Shown: one piece after another, positions 26,487 through 35,339 of the stretch | Position numbering within the stretch: position 1 is the stretch's first letter | How the letters are laid out: the number at the start of each line of letters is the position of its first letter | Assembly (NCBI GenBank): GCA_963737835.1 | Contig: CAVTUH010000001.1 | Span: forward strand, 434,001-498,000 | Source of the DNA: Palsa-1248 sp963737835 | Lineage (GTDB): Bacteria > Gemmatimonadota > Gemmatimonadetes > Gemmatimonadales > Gemmatimonadaceae | DNA: 64,000 bases | Reading direction: 5' to 3' | Program-made: the position numbers and the translations under genes | The notes under the pieces: model-generated | What the model saw: the letters and a program-made list of their open reading frames with translations, nothing else | What the model was told of the DNA's origin: nothing | Database searches by the model: none

Positions 26487-27638
26487 CTACGCAGCGGCCG
26501 CAATGGTCGTCCGCTCCCTGGTCGCGAGGTCGGACCGCCCCTCGACAGCCGGTCGGGCCAATCGATGGCCGAGACGGAGGGCAGGACGCTCGAGCAGGTA
26601 GTAGCTCGCGGTGGCGCACGCCAACGCCGCAGGGAGCGCAAGCGGCCATTTCTGCACCATCCGCAGTGGCGCCGCTACATCTGCGCGCGGGAAGAAAAAC
26701 TGCTGCCAGATGTAGAGACTATACGAGATGCGGCCGATCCAGCAGAGCACTGGCCATTCGAGGACCCGACTCGGCGCGGCATTCGGATGGTACGCCGTCC
26801 AGGCGATCAGAATCGGTACCAACGCCGATTCCCAGATCGTCGGATGTACGCCGAAATGCGTGACGACAGCGATGTAAACGATAAAGAGCGACGCCCACGT
26901 CCATCCTCGGATCCGCTCGATCGGCGCGGTTCCCTGTCGCAGGGCCAGCGCGAGCGCGGCCCCCAGTAACAAGCCATCGGCTCGCACGTCGGTGCGAAGG
27001 ATAAAGTCTGGTGCCAGATGCACTTGTGTCATGTGGGCCAGCAGCAGCGACGTCTGACGCCATCCCGCGACTAATATCGCAAGGCCGACTGCACATGCAG
27101 CGCCCCAGCGTCGCGGCAGCGCCAACAGTCCAATGAGCAGCGTCGGCCAGACGATGTAGAACTGCTCCTCCAGCGACAGCGACCAGAAATGGGCGGTATA
27201 GAAACCACCTCCGGGACCGAGGTAATTGCGAAAGAAGAGCAGGCTCGCCGTGAGCTCGGTCCTGTAGACGAGGATCTGCCGCCCAAGCGCCAACCCTGTG
27301 ATCACGGCAAGGTACAACAGCGCAGCCGGTAGAATGCGGAAGGCGCGCCGAACATAGAAGCCGCCAAGCGAAATGCGTTGGTTTCGCTGAAACTCCTGCA
27401 GCAACCGCGTACAGATCAGGAACCCACTGATCCCAAAAAAGAGATTGACGCCGGTCTGGCCAGGTATGATGCGATTGCACCATTGCACGCTCCCGGCTGC
27501 GCATGCCGTCGAGTTGACGGTGTGGTCCAGCAGCACGAGCAGGATGGCGATGGCGCGCCATCCGTCGAGGGTCGGTAGGTAGCCGTCCGGTGTGGGGCGG
27601 GTCGACCGCGAGCATACGGATTCGTGGGCGTGGTCCAC
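26487..27638 (-). CDS. acyltransferase 3 family membrane protein (OafA-like), copy 2
   Basis: 383 residues if started at the GTG at 27638, which aligns exactly with the start of copy 1; the frame is open 12 codons further upstream. Ten or so membrane segments. LPTLDGWRAIAILLVLLDHTVNS contains the catalytic histidine of the family, NLFFGISGFLICTRLL and YVRRAFRILPAALLYL the other conserved blocks, and AHFWSLSLEEQFYIVWPTLLI the H-x-W-S-L-x-x-E-Q-F motif. Such enzymes acylate sugars or glycolipids of the envelope. It is a gap-free tandem duplicate of 27726-28877, 51-87 bases away, so one probably arose from the other. Confidence 0.88.
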   Translation of the reverse strand: MDHAHESVCSRSTRPTPDGYLPTLDGWRAIAILLVLLDHTVNSTACAAGSVQWCNRIIPGQTGVNLFFGISGFLICTRLLQEFQRNQRISLGGFYVRRAFRILPAALLYLAVITGLALGRQILVYRTELTASLLFFRNYLGPGGGFYTAHFWSLSLEEQFYIVWPTLLIGLLALPRRWGAACAVGLAILVAGWRQTSLLLAHMTQVHLAPDFILRTDVRADGLLLGAALALALRQGTAPIERIRGWTWASLFIVYIAVVTHFGVHPTIWESALVPILIAWTAYHPNAAPSRVLEWPVLCWIGRISYSLYIWQQFFFPRADVAAPLRMVQKWPLALPAALACATASYYLLERPALRLGHRLARPAVEGRSDLATRERTTIAAAA

Positions 27639-27725
27639 GTTGAGTGGACGCACGTGTGCAGCAGCGAGCCACACCGCGCCCGGAGGCCGCGTGCCGGCGC
27701 CGCGTCATTCATGGCCCGCCTCCGA

Positions 27726-28877
27726 CTACGCAGCGGCCGGCATCGCCCTCGGCTGGGTGCTTGCGAGCTCAGGGCGCCCCTCGACGACCGGTCGCGCCAA
27801 TCGATGGCCCAGGCGAAGGGCAGGACGCTCGAGCAGATAGTAGCTCGCCGCGGCGCACGCCAACGCCGCCGGGATTCCGAGTGGCGTTCGCTGCACCGCA
27901 GGCAGGGGCGCCGCTATGTGGGCCCACGGGAAGAAGAATTGTTGCCAGATGTACAGACCATACGAGATGCGACCGACCCAAGACAGCACGGGCCACTCGA
28001 GGATGCGACTGGGAACAGCAGCTGGATGGTACGCCGTCCATGCGATGAGAACCGGCACGAGCGCCGATTCCCAGATCGTCGGCCGCATGCCGAAGTGGGC
28101 GACGACAGCGATGTAGAGGGCAACCAGGGCCGCCCACATCCATCCCGGGATCCGCTCGATGGGCACGGCCCCGCTTCGAAGCGCGAGGGCGAGGGCAGCT
28201 CCCAGCAACAATCCATCGGCTCGTACGCCCGTGCGAAAGAAGAGGCCCGGCGGGAGATGCCCGTACCTCGTGAGCGCGACGCCCACCGCCGCGTGGCGCC
28301 ATCCCGCGACGGCGAGCGCGAGGCCCACTGCGCATGGCGCAGCCCACCGCCGCGGCAGCGCCAACAAGCCAATGAGAAGCGTCGGCCAGAGGATGTAAAA
28401 TTGCTCCTCGAGCGACAGCGACCAGAAATGCGCCGTGTAGAAGCCGGACTCCTGACCCAGGTAGTTGCGAAAGAAGAAGAGGCTTCCCGCGAGCTCAGCC
28501 TTCGAGACCAGGATCTGTCGCGCGAGCGCGAGTGTCGTCATGACCGCGAGGTACAGCAGCGCCGCGGGCAAGATGCGGAAGGCGCGTCGAACGCAGAAAC
28601 CGGCGAGTGAGATGCGCTGGGTTCGTTGAAACTCTTGCAGCAGCCGCGAACAGATCAGGAAGCCGCTGATCCCGAAAAACAGATTGACGCCGGTCTGTCC
28701 AACCATGATCCGGCCGCACCACTGGACGCTTCCCGCCGCGCACGCCGTCGAGTTGACGGTGTGATCGACGAGCACGAGGCCAATGGCAATGGCGCGCCAT
28801 CCGTCAAGGGTCGGCAGATACCCATCCGGCACTCCCCGGTCAGACCGCGGCGATTCGGATTCGGGACAATGGTCCAC
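27726..28877 (-). CDS. acyltransferase 3 family membrane protein (OafA-like), copy 1
   Basis: 383 residues starting with GTG. The conserved blocks are the same as in copy 2: LDGWRAIAIGLVLVDHTVNS, NLFFGISGFLICSRLL, CVRRAFRILPAALLYL and AHFWSLSLEEQFYILWPTLLIGLLALPRRW. Differences cluster in the loop LTRYGHLPPGLFFRTG, which may be the acceptor-facing part, so specificity may have diverged. The DNA upstream of both starts is also similar, so the duplicated unit included the leader. It lies between a cardiolipin-synthase-like gene and copy 2 on the same strand. Confidence 0.88.
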   Translation of the reverse strand: MDHCPESESPRSDRGVPDGYLPTLDGWRAIAIGLVLVDHTVNSTACAAGSVQWCGRIMVGQTGVNLFFGISGFLICSRLLQEFQRTQRISLAGFCVRRAFRILPAALLYLAVMTTLALARQILVSKAELAGSLFFFRNYLGQESGFYTAHFWSLSLEEQFYILWPTLLIGLLALPRRWAAPCAVGLALAVAGWRHAAVGVALTRYGHLPPGLFFRTGVRADGLLLGAALALALRSGAVPIERIPGWMWAALVALYIAVVAHFGMRPTIWESALVPVLIAWTAYHPAAVPSRILEWPVLSWVGRISYGLYIWQQFFFPWAHIAAPLPAVQRTPLGIPAALACAAASYYLLERPALRLGHRLARPVVEGRPELASTQPRAMPAAA

Positions 28878-28916
28878 ATCGAGTGGACGACGCTGTGCAG
28901 AGGCAAGCCACAGGTA

Positions 28917-28964
28917 AGGCTAGACGCTGGACGTTAGACGTTGGACGTTGGACGTTGGACTTTA
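28917..28964. repeat. GACGTTG heptamer repeat tract
   Basis: About six imperfect 7-base units between the cardiolipin-synthase-like gene (stop at 28962) and acyltransferase copy 1. Starts with AAGGCTAGAC like the tract at 5132. Confidence 0.85.
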
Positions 28965-30401
28965 GAGGTAGGGCTGGGCCAGCCAGGCGACGCCGTCCCG
29001 CAAGCGACGGAACAGGGGACGGCACTCGAGCTCTCCCAGCGTCAGCGGGCGGCTCCGCGCCAGCTTGTCGTCGACGATTGCGTTCAACCGCGCGCCGAGC
29101 TCGGCTGAGTAGCACTCGACATCGTACTCGAAGTTCAATCGCAAGCTGCGCGGATCCCAGTTCGCCGACCCGATCAAGGACCAGATGCCGTCCATCACGA
29201 GCATCTTCGAGTGGTCGAACGGAGGCTGCGACAGGTGGACGCGGCAGCCCCACGACAGGACCTGCGCGAGCTGCGCGTTCGCCGCCCACTCGACGAGTCT
29301 GAGATTGCCGCGCTCCGGAATGACAATCGTGACCTCTACGCCGCGCAACGCGGCGACCCTGAGGGCTGCAATGACTGGCGGGTCCGGCAGGAAGTAGGGC
29401 GTCACGATGCGCACGGATTCGCGCGCGGAGGCGAGCGCACCAAGAATGGCCATGACCAGCGTCTCGAAGTCCTCATCGGGGCCGTCGGGGATCCCGCGAG
29501 CCGCGACGGACCCAACCCGGTCGGGCACCGCAGTCCAGACCGCGCCATCCAGCCGTTCGTGCGTGGTGAACTGCCAGTCGAACCGAAAGGCGTCCAGCAG
29601 CTGCCCGACGATCGAACCGCGCATGCGGAAGTGAATGTCCTGCGTCGCCCCGCGTGGCATGCGGGCGAGCACGCACGCGTCGCGGATGTTCATCCCTCCG
29701 CAGAACCCCAGGCGCCCATCGACGACCAGCAGCTTCCGGTGATTGCGCAGATTGAAGTACGCGTGCCGGACCGGTAAGCTCGGCGGGAGGAAGCGCGCGA
29801 CCGGCACGCCGTGGCGCTTGAGCTCATGAACGATCGGTGGCCGACTGTACAACGCGCCCACGCCGTCAATCAACACCCGCACTTCGACTCCGCGGCGCAC
29901 AGCCCGGCGTAGCGCATCCACGAATGCCGCCCCGACCTCTCCGCGATCGAAAATGTATGTCGCGAGCGCGACGCTCTGCGTGGCGGCATCGATACCTGCG
30001 ATCATGGCCGGGTAGGCCTCGTCACCGTTGAGCAGGGGCTCGACGCTGCACCCACCCACGAGTGGCTCGCGGGTCACCGTGCCGACGAGACGGGCGACCG
30101 CCTGGAGCGTCGGCGGCGCGTCGCCGGGGAGGATGTGCGCGGAGATTTGCGCCGTCCGTGCACGAACGGTCTGTGCCCGGTCTTCATTGTCGAGCGGCGC
30201 ATGCCCGCGCATCGCGCCGACCTGACGGGAGATGCGATTTACGCCGAGCAGCATGTACAGCAGCGAGCCGAGCACCGGGGTCAGCCACACCAGCCCCACC
30301 CACCCGATCGCCGACCGGACGTCGTCTTTGGTCAGGATGATGTGCGCCGACACGCCGATCGCGAGCAACACGTGCGCGATGGTGAAGAGCGTCGCAATCA
30401 C
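28962..30401 (-). CDS. cardiolipin synthase-like phospholipase D family protein
   Basis: 479 residues. Two N-terminal hydrophobic segments (residues 1-22 and 31-53) anchor it in the inner membrane. Two HKD motifs are intact: HRKLLVVD at residue 221 with GFCGGMNIRD after it, and HSKMLVMD at residue 397 with IGSANWDPRSLRLNFE after it. This is the bacterial ClsA-type layout, which condenses two phosphatidylglycerols to cardiolipin. The length fits ClsA (about 480). It is divergent from EXORDIUM-like paralogue 2 and upstream of the acyltransferase pair on the same strand. Its last codons touch a heptamer repeat tract. Confidence 0.9.
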   Translation of the reverse strand: MIATLFTIAHVLLAIGVSAHIILTKDDVRSAIGWVGLVWLTPVLGSLLYMLLGVNRISRQVGAMRGHAPLDNEDRAQTVRARTAQISAHILPGDAPPTLQAVARLVGTVTREPLVGGCSVEPLLNGDEAYPAMIAGIDAATQSVALATYIFDRGEVGAAFVDALRRAVRRGVEVRVLIDGVGALYSRPPIVHELKRHGVPVARFLPPSLPVRHAYFNLRNHRKLLVVDGRLGFCGGMNIRDACVLARMPRGATQDIHFRMRGSIVGQLLDAFRFDWQFTTHERLDGAVWTAVPDRVGSVAARGIPDGPDEDFETLVMAILGALASARESVRIVTPYFLPDPPVIAALRVAALRGVEVTIVIPERGNLRLVEWAANAQLAQVLSWGCRVHLSQPPFDHSKMLVMDGIWSLIGSANWDPRSLRLNFEYDVECYSAELGARLNAIVDDKLARSRPLTLGELECRPLFRRLRDGVAWLAQPYL

Positions 30402-30611
30402 GACTCACTCGTTGGGAGCGAGCCGGCTGTGTCCCCGCACACGACGGCGCGGCTGGGCAGCCCAGCACCAGGCGGCGCGGCCAGGCGGCCGTCCGCAGTG
30501 CCGCGTGGTTGCCGTTCGATCGCTTGAACGTCTCTCGGCAGTCGAGTCATCCGTTCCCGCGCCCTCCTCCGGGCAGTTCACCGCCGGCCTCGTCCGGCAG
30601 GGAAGATATCC

Positions 30612-31628
30612 ATGCGCGTCGCCACGCGAACGGCCTCTCTGGTCATTCCGCGCCTCCACCCACTCGCTCTCGCAACCAGCGCCGTGCTCCTGCTTTTTCT
30701 CGGCGCCTGCGAGCCCGACGCACCCATGGTCGCCGGCGATCACGGTGGCAGCACGCTCGTGGCACGATTTCCCGTTGCCGCAGGGGCTGCACAAGCCGCC
30801 GCGATGGCGACCAACCAGCTGGTGCGCAGGCTTCCGACGCTCCAAGCCGCCACTGCTGCGCGCACACCTGAAGCGGCGTCCGGGTCAGAAACCGGTTCGC
30901 CGTTCGATCTCACGTTCAACGGCGGTCCCGTCGTGACCGAGGCGATGTCGTACAACCTCTACGTCAACTGCGCCGGCGCGCCGACCGATTGTTGGGGGAC
31001 GGGCTCAATTTCCCCGGCCACATACTTGCGCGATCTCAACGTCAGTCCCCTGCTCGAAGTCGCCAACCAGTACCTCAACGAGGATGTGCCCGGGAAGTTC
31101 GCGGTGACGGAGCTCCAGGGGACCATGCCCTTTGCCTCGAGCTCGGCAACGCTCAACGACATCTTCAGCATTGTCTACTCGGCGTCGAACTTCGCCGGGG
31201 CGAGTGGCTATACCAACATCTTCCACGTCTTCCTGCCGCGCGGCACCGACGTGTGCATCACGGCATCCGACTGCTACTCGCCCGACAAGCCGGCGACGTG
31301 GACCTTCTGTGCATTTCACGGCAGCGTGGATTTCAGCGCGAGCCAACACGTCCTGTATACCGTGCAACCCTACCAAGCCGTTCCCGGCTGTATCACGCCC
31401 AATCAAACACGCGTGATCGACGCCACGGCTTCGACGCTCACGCACGAGTTCTTCGAGGCGATCACGGACCCGGATCTCAGCACCTGGTACAACTGGCTGA
31501 CCGGCGACGAGATCGCGGATCTCTGCATTGGGCTCCGGAACAACGAGCGCATGGGGCCCGACCAGTTCGTCGTGCAAGAGATGTATTCGAACAAGGTCCA
31601 TGCGTGCACGGATCGGCTGTATCCGTGA
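30612..31628 (+). CDS. EXORDIUM-like lipoprotein, paralogue 2
   Basis: 338 residues with a lipobox (LLLFLGACEPD). Like paralogue 1 it has FDLTFNGGPVVTEAMSYNLYVNC, DCWGTGSISPATYLRDLNVS, GASGYTNIFHVFLPRGTDVCITASDCYSPDKPATWTFCAFHGS, PYQAVPGCITPNQTRVIDATASTLTHEFFEAITDPDLSTWYNWLTGDEIADLC. The cysteines and the HExxE/TDP/EIxDLC block are conserved between the two, while the N-terminal linkers differ completely. The fold and role are unknown to me; plant EXORDIUM is an extracellular growth-related protein. An extracellular metal-dependent hydrolase or binding role is possible but unproven. Confidence 0.75.
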   Translation: MRVATRTASLVIPRLHPLALATSAVLLLFLGACEPDAPMVAGDHGGSTLVARFPVAAGAAQAAAMATNQLVRRLPTLQAATAARTPEAASGSETGSPFDLTFNGGPVVTEAMSYNLYVNCAGAPTDCWGTGSISPATYLRDLNVSPLLEVANQYLNEDVPGKFAVTELQGTMPFASSSATLNDIFSIVYSASNFAGASGYTNIFHVFLPRGTDVCITASDCYSPDKPATWTFCAFHGSVDFSASQHVLYTVQPYQAVPGCITPNQTRVIDATASTLTHEFFEAITDPDLSTWYNWLTGDEIADLCIGLRNNERMGPDQFVVQEMYSNKVHACTDRLYP

Positions 31629-31640
31629 GGGGCCAACGGC

Positions 31641-31671
31641 GGGGTCTGGGGTCTGGGGTTTGGGGTTTGGG
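31641..31671 (+). repeat. G-quadruplex-like tract with five G-runs
   Basis: Four runs of four G and a final run of three, separated by TCT or TTT, followed by AAAAAA, 12 bases after a stop codon. The preceding AACGGCGGGG matches the starts of the tracts at 3118 and 17790. Confidence 0.75.
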
Positions 31672-31765
31672 AAAAAACTGCGAGGCCAGTCTCCGTGCGC
31701 GGCGACGGGCCTTTCGATTTGTTCGCTGACCCTGACGCCGCGGTTCCACCCTTACGAGCTGCTCG

Positions 31766-32224
31766 CTACGCAGCTGGCTTCATTCGCTTCAGACTCGCCA
31801 GCAGCGCGTTCGGATCGGCGACGCTCAACAGGACGGCGTAGCCCTTGACGGTTGGGAGGTACGCGATCCGTCGTGTATCGGTCACATACAGCAAGGCGCG
31901 CTCGCCATTGCGAAGTCGAAACCAGCCAGCCCGATACCCGGCCGCCGCGGTCCCGACAAGTCGTATCCTCGGCGCGAGCGTTGGCTCGCTGTCGAGATTG
32001 ACCGCGCGTGCCTCGTCGAGCCGAAGGTCACCGGGCGGTATCAGGCGACCGTAGAAGTCGCCCCGGAGCCGGAGGCCAGCCGGCGACACTTCGAAGCGTG
32101 CGGTCCGCGCGCCGGATAGAGAGTAGATGAGGCCTGCGACGGAGGCCGCCACGAGGACGCAGATCGGCACGATCAGCCAGAGCATCCGTACCGATCCGGG
32201 GACGATGGGAAAGCTTTCGATCAT
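31766..32224 (-). CDS. membrane-anchored PH-like domain protein
   Basis: 152 residues. One membrane segment near the N-terminus (MLWLIVPICVLVAASVAGLIYSL), then a beta-rich domain: ARFEVSPAGLRLRGDFYGRLIPPGDLRLDEARAVNLDSEPTLAPRIRLVGTAAAGYRAGWFRLRNGERALLYVTDTRRIAYLPTVKGYAVLLSVADPNALLASL. This strand order, with a GWFRLRNG-type turn and a closing helix, resembles the small bacterial PH domains found in membrane proteins of unknown role. It stands alone, with 205 bases to the divergent S41 protease. Function unknown. Confidence 0.6.
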   Translation of the reverse strand: MIESFPIVPGSVRMLWLIVPICVLVAASVAGLIYSLSGARTARFEVSPAGLRLRGDFYGRLIPPGDLRLDEARAVNLDSEPTLAPRIRLVGTAAAGYRAGWFRLRNGERALLYVTDTRRIAYLPTVKGYAVLLSVADPNALLASLKRMKPAA

Positions 32225-32429
32225 GGCATGTCTCGCTGTGGACGTGTCAGGACCGACGGGCGACGGTCGCCGGGGTCACACCTAGCTTCGGCGCGTCGGT
32301 GATAGTACTGTTGCCCCCGCCTGCCAGGTTGCATCGGTCGTCGTGGGGCGGTGGGCGCGGTCGTCACTGTGGCAAGCCCGCACGCCGGACGCGGACGCGG
32401 CCCAGGCGCGGGGGCAGATTGGGGGCATC

Positions 32430-34082
32430 ATGTCGGGTCGGAACGCGCACGGTTCGCCTCGCCACCGCGGCCGCGCCGTTTGGTGCGCGTGTCTCTTCTC
32501 GCTCGCTGCCGCTCCAGTCGTTGCCCAGGATACGACGCGCCAGCCGGTCCACTACTGGACGACATACGAGGATTTGCAGCTCTTCAGCCAAGTCCTGAAC
32601 GAGTTGCACAGCAGCCACGCGGACTCGCTCGACAGTCACGTGCTCGTCATGGCCGCGATCGAGGGGATGCTCCACGCCGCGGACCCACACTCGTTCGTGA
32701 TCCCCGTGGTCAAGCTCTCCACCTCGAAGGCCGAAGCCTATCGGCTGGGGCAGCTCGTCCCAGTGCCGTTGTCGTTCGCGCAATTGGGAGATGCGTTTGT
32801 CGTCACCGGCGCAGCCGACGGATCCGCGGCCGCGCGCGCCGGCATACTGGCGGGCGACCGCCTCGTCGCCGCCGATAGCGCACCAATCACCGCGACCAGC
32901 GTCGAGGAACTGGAGATCACGCTCGCGGGCGCGTCACACTCCGAAGCGGCGCTGACGTTCGAACGCCATCGGTTGGACGGGACAACCGTGACGCTGACTC
33001 GCCGCCTGGCGCGCGCCGTCCCGGGGGCCGAATCAGCGGTCCCGGTGGCGGTGATGCTCGATCGGCGCACGGGCTATCTCCGCATCGAGTCGTTTCTCAG
33101 CCCCAAAGCTGGCGACGATGTCCACACGGCGCTGGGCCGCCTGCACGATCAGGGCATGCAACGACTGGTGCTCGATCTCCGGGACAACAGCGGCGGGATC
33201 ATCGAGCAGGCGGCCCGGGTCGCCGGAGAATTCCTCCCCGCCGGGACGCTGATCTATACGTCCGAGGGTCGCAAGAAAGACGCAACCGACACGGTCCGTG
33301 TGAAGCGCTCCTTCTTTCGCCACGAGGAACGGTATCCGCTTGTGGTGCTGATCAATGGCGGCACCGCAAGCGCTGCGGAGCTCGTTGCCGGCGCGCTGCA
33401 GGATCATGACCGCGCCGTCATCGTGGGACGCGCGAGCTTCGGAAAGGCGCTGCTGATGAAACCGATCCGGCTGACTGACGGTTCCGTGCTCATGCTCGTA
33501 GTCGGCCACGTTCGCACACCGTGCGGCCGCGTGATCCAGCGCAGCTACCGTGGGCTCGGTCTGCGAGACTACTACACTCGTGCGATGTCGGCTCGGGACA
33601 CGACCGGGCTCCCGTCCTGTCGTACGGATGCCGGACGCACCGTGTACGGTGGCGGCGGTATCTTCCCCGACATTCCGCTCGGCCCAGAACCGCCGACGCC
33701 GGTGTGGATCGACCGGATGCACGTCGACAATATTCCGCTGCAATGGGTGGGGGAGTATCTCGACTCGCACGGAGCGGAGGTCGTCTCGCTGGACAGTCTC
33801 GTCGCGGCACCGGCGATCCCCGACTCCGCCATCGCAGGGTTCCGTGCCTTCGCCGCGGCGCGGGGCGATTCGATTCCCAGCGGTGCAGCGGTCGATCGTG
33901 TCCTGCAGCGCCTCCTGACCTTGTCGGTCGCGCAGGCCAAGTGGGGAGCGCCCGGATACTATCGCGCCGCAACGGCGGCAGACCCCGACGTGGATGCGGC
34001 AGTCGCGGCGTTCGACCGCGCGGTGCTCGCGGCGAACGGAGCCTCGACCCCTTCCCGCACCGCGACGAAGCCTACGTCATAG
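32430..34082 (+). CDS. exported S41 family (C-terminal processing) peptidase
   Basis: 550 residues from the ATG at 32430; the basic N-region and CACLFSLAAAPVVAQ form a Sec signal. A PDZ domain covers about residues 110-200 (PLSFAQLGDAFVVTGAADGSAAARAGILAGDRLVAADSAPI). The protease domain has GYLRIESFLSPKAGDDVHTALGRL, LVLDLRDNSGGIIEQAARVAGEFLPAG, the nucleophile serine in INGGTASAAELVAGALQ at about residue 314 and the general-base lysine in GRASFGKAL about 25 residues later, so the Ser-Lys dyad is intact. A C-terminal extension of about 130 residues is typical. It overlaps the convergent DUF899 gene by 11 bases. Confidence 0.9.
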   Translation: MSGRNAHGSPRHRGRAVWCACLFSLAAAPVVAQDTTRQPVHYWTTYEDLQLFSQVLNELHSSHADSLDSHVLVMAAIEGMLHAADPHSFVIPVVKLSTSKAEAYRLGQLVPVPLSFAQLGDAFVVTGAADGSAAARAGILAGDRLVAADSAPITATSVEELEITLAGASHSEAALTFERHRLDGTTVTLTRRLARAVPGAESAVPVAVMLDRRTGYLRIESFLSPKAGDDVHTALGRLHDQGMQRLVLDLRDNSGGIIEQAARVAGEFLPAGTLIYTSEGRKKDATDTVRVKRSFFRHEERYPLVVLINGGTASAAELVAGALQDHDRAVIVGRASFGKALLMKPIRLTDGSVLMLVVGHVRTPCGRVIQRSYRGLGLRDYYTRAMSARDTTGLPSCRTDAGRTVYGGGGIFPDIPLGPEPPTPVWIDRMHVDNIPLQWVGEYLDSHGAEVVSLDSLVAAPAIPDSAIAGFRAFAAARGDSIPSGAAVDRVLQRLLTLSVAQAKWGAPGYYRAATAADPDVDAAVAAFDRAVLAANGASTPSRTATKPTS

Positions 34083-34833
34083 CGAGATCCGGCTGGGGAT
34101 ACCGGTCGTGCAGGCGGACCCAGCCCATCCCCGCGCCATTCCCGCCCAAGTCCGGCATGCCGTCCCACCCTTCCCCGCGCCCGAACGGTGTCAGATCGAG
34201 CCAACTGTTCGTGGCGAGCATGTTGTCGAGTCCACGGCCGTAGGTCGAGTACGTATGGAAAACGCGCTCGCCGTCGCGCATGAACACACTGGCGCCGGGC
34301 TGCTCGCCTTTGACATGGTACACTTGGCCTAGCTGCACCAGCGCCCGAGCGTCCCGATAATTGTACTCGACGGGTGCGACCGCTTCGTCGGTCGTGGCGT
34401 GGAAATCGTAGTTGAAGTCACTGTCGAGTGAGCCGTACCACGGGATCGTCCATCCCATGCGCTCCTTGAACGGCTGGATCTCCGCCAGGGTCGCTCGCGA
34501 GACCAACACCAGCGTCGTGTCGCGCGCGTTTAAATGGGCGAGGTGGGGGATGTTGTCGGCCATGTGCGAGCAACCCGGGCACCCCTCGCCCCGATCTCTG
34601 TGAAACATGAAATGATAGACGATGAGCTGCTGGCGCCCCTCGAAGAGGTCGAGCAGCGTCACCCGTCCCAGCGGCCCCTCGAACCGATACGGCTTCGTGA
34701 TCTCGACCATGGGCAGCGCGCGTCGCTCGACGTTGAGCGCATCGCGCGCGTGCGTGAAGGCTTTCTCTTGCTCCAAAAGCGCGATCCTGGCGGCCCGCCA
34801 CTCTTGTGGGGACACCGTCTGCGGCAGCCTCAT
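34072..34833 (-). CDS. DUF899 family thioredoxin-like protein
   Basis: 253 residues. DUF899 signature blocks are clear: LLEQEKAFTHARDALNVERRALPMVEITKPYRFEGPLGRVTLLDLFEGRQQLIVYHFMF, the thioredoxin-like GCPGCSHMADNI with a CxxC pair, FKERMGWTIPWYGSLDSDFNYDF and VFHTYSTYGRGLDNM. The redox substrate is unknown. Its ATG overlaps the SRPBCC stop by four bases (ATGA), so it is the third gene of an ArsR-SRPBCC-DUF899 operon, a common arrangement. Confidence 0.9.
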   Translation of the reverse strand: MRLPQTVSPQEWRAARIALLEQEKAFTHARDALNVERRALPMVEITKPYRFEGPLGRVTLLDLFEGRQQLIVYHFMFHRDRGEGCPGCSHMADNIPHLAHLNARDTTLVLVSRATLAEIQPFKERMGWTIPWYGSLDSDFNYDFHATTDEAVAPVEYNYRDARALVQLGQVYHVKGEQPGASVFMRDGERVFHTYSTYGRGLDNMLATNSWLDLTPFGRGEGWDGMPDLGGNGAGMGWVRLHDRYPQPDLAMT

Positions 34834-35339
34834 CGTGGAACCCTCCGAAGGTAGTGCTCGAGCAGAGTCAGGTTATCCTCCCAGCCGCTTGCCCAGCCCC
34901 GGCGGATCACCTCCACCGTGTACTTCGGATCGCGATCCGGCACCAACCTCAACCTCACTCGGATCGTGATCGTGGTCTTCTCGTCGTGTTCCTCGAACGT
35001 CACCGTCGTCACGGTGTGGTGGAATCGTGCTCCAGCCTCGTCACAGAAGTCCTCGAACACGAGCAGATGGTTCTCGACGACGCGGCGATACACACCGTAC
35101 CAGGTGTACTCGACGCCGTCGACGTGGGGCATGCGCACGCGGAACGTGCCGCCGGGCCGGACATCCATGGTCTCAACGACCGGGGTCGCGAATCCACTGG
35201 GCTGCCACCAGTGCACGACGTGCTCTGGCTCGACCCACATCCGGTACACGAGCGCCCGCGGAGCGTCGAGTACGCGGGTGACCACGGCCTCGTGCTCGGC
35301 GGCGGGTGCGCTCGGACGCTCATTCTGCTCGATGCGCAC
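34830..35339 (-). CDS. SRPBCC (AHSA1-type) domain protein
   Basis: 169 residues. VTRVLDAPRALVYRMWVEPEHVVHWWQPSGFATPVVETMDVRPGGTFRVRM is the typical opening of the AHSA1-like START/SRPBCC group, followed by TVTFEEHDEKTTITIRVRL and the C-terminal helix WASGWEDNLTLLEHYL. These proteins bind hydrophobic ligands. Genes of this group often follow an ArsR-type repressor, as here, and the ArsR partner may sense the same ligand. It overlaps arsR at its start by 20 bases and DUF899 at its end by four. Confidence 0.9.
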   Translation of the reverse strand: MRIEQNERPSAPAAEHEAVVTRVLDAPRALVYRMWVEPEHVVHWWQPSGFATPVVETMDVRPGGTFRVRMPHVDGVEYTWYGVYRRVVENHLLVFEDFCDEAGARFHHTVTTVTFEEHDEKTTITIRVRLRLVPDRDPKYTVEVIRRGWASGWEDNLTLLEHYLRRVPR

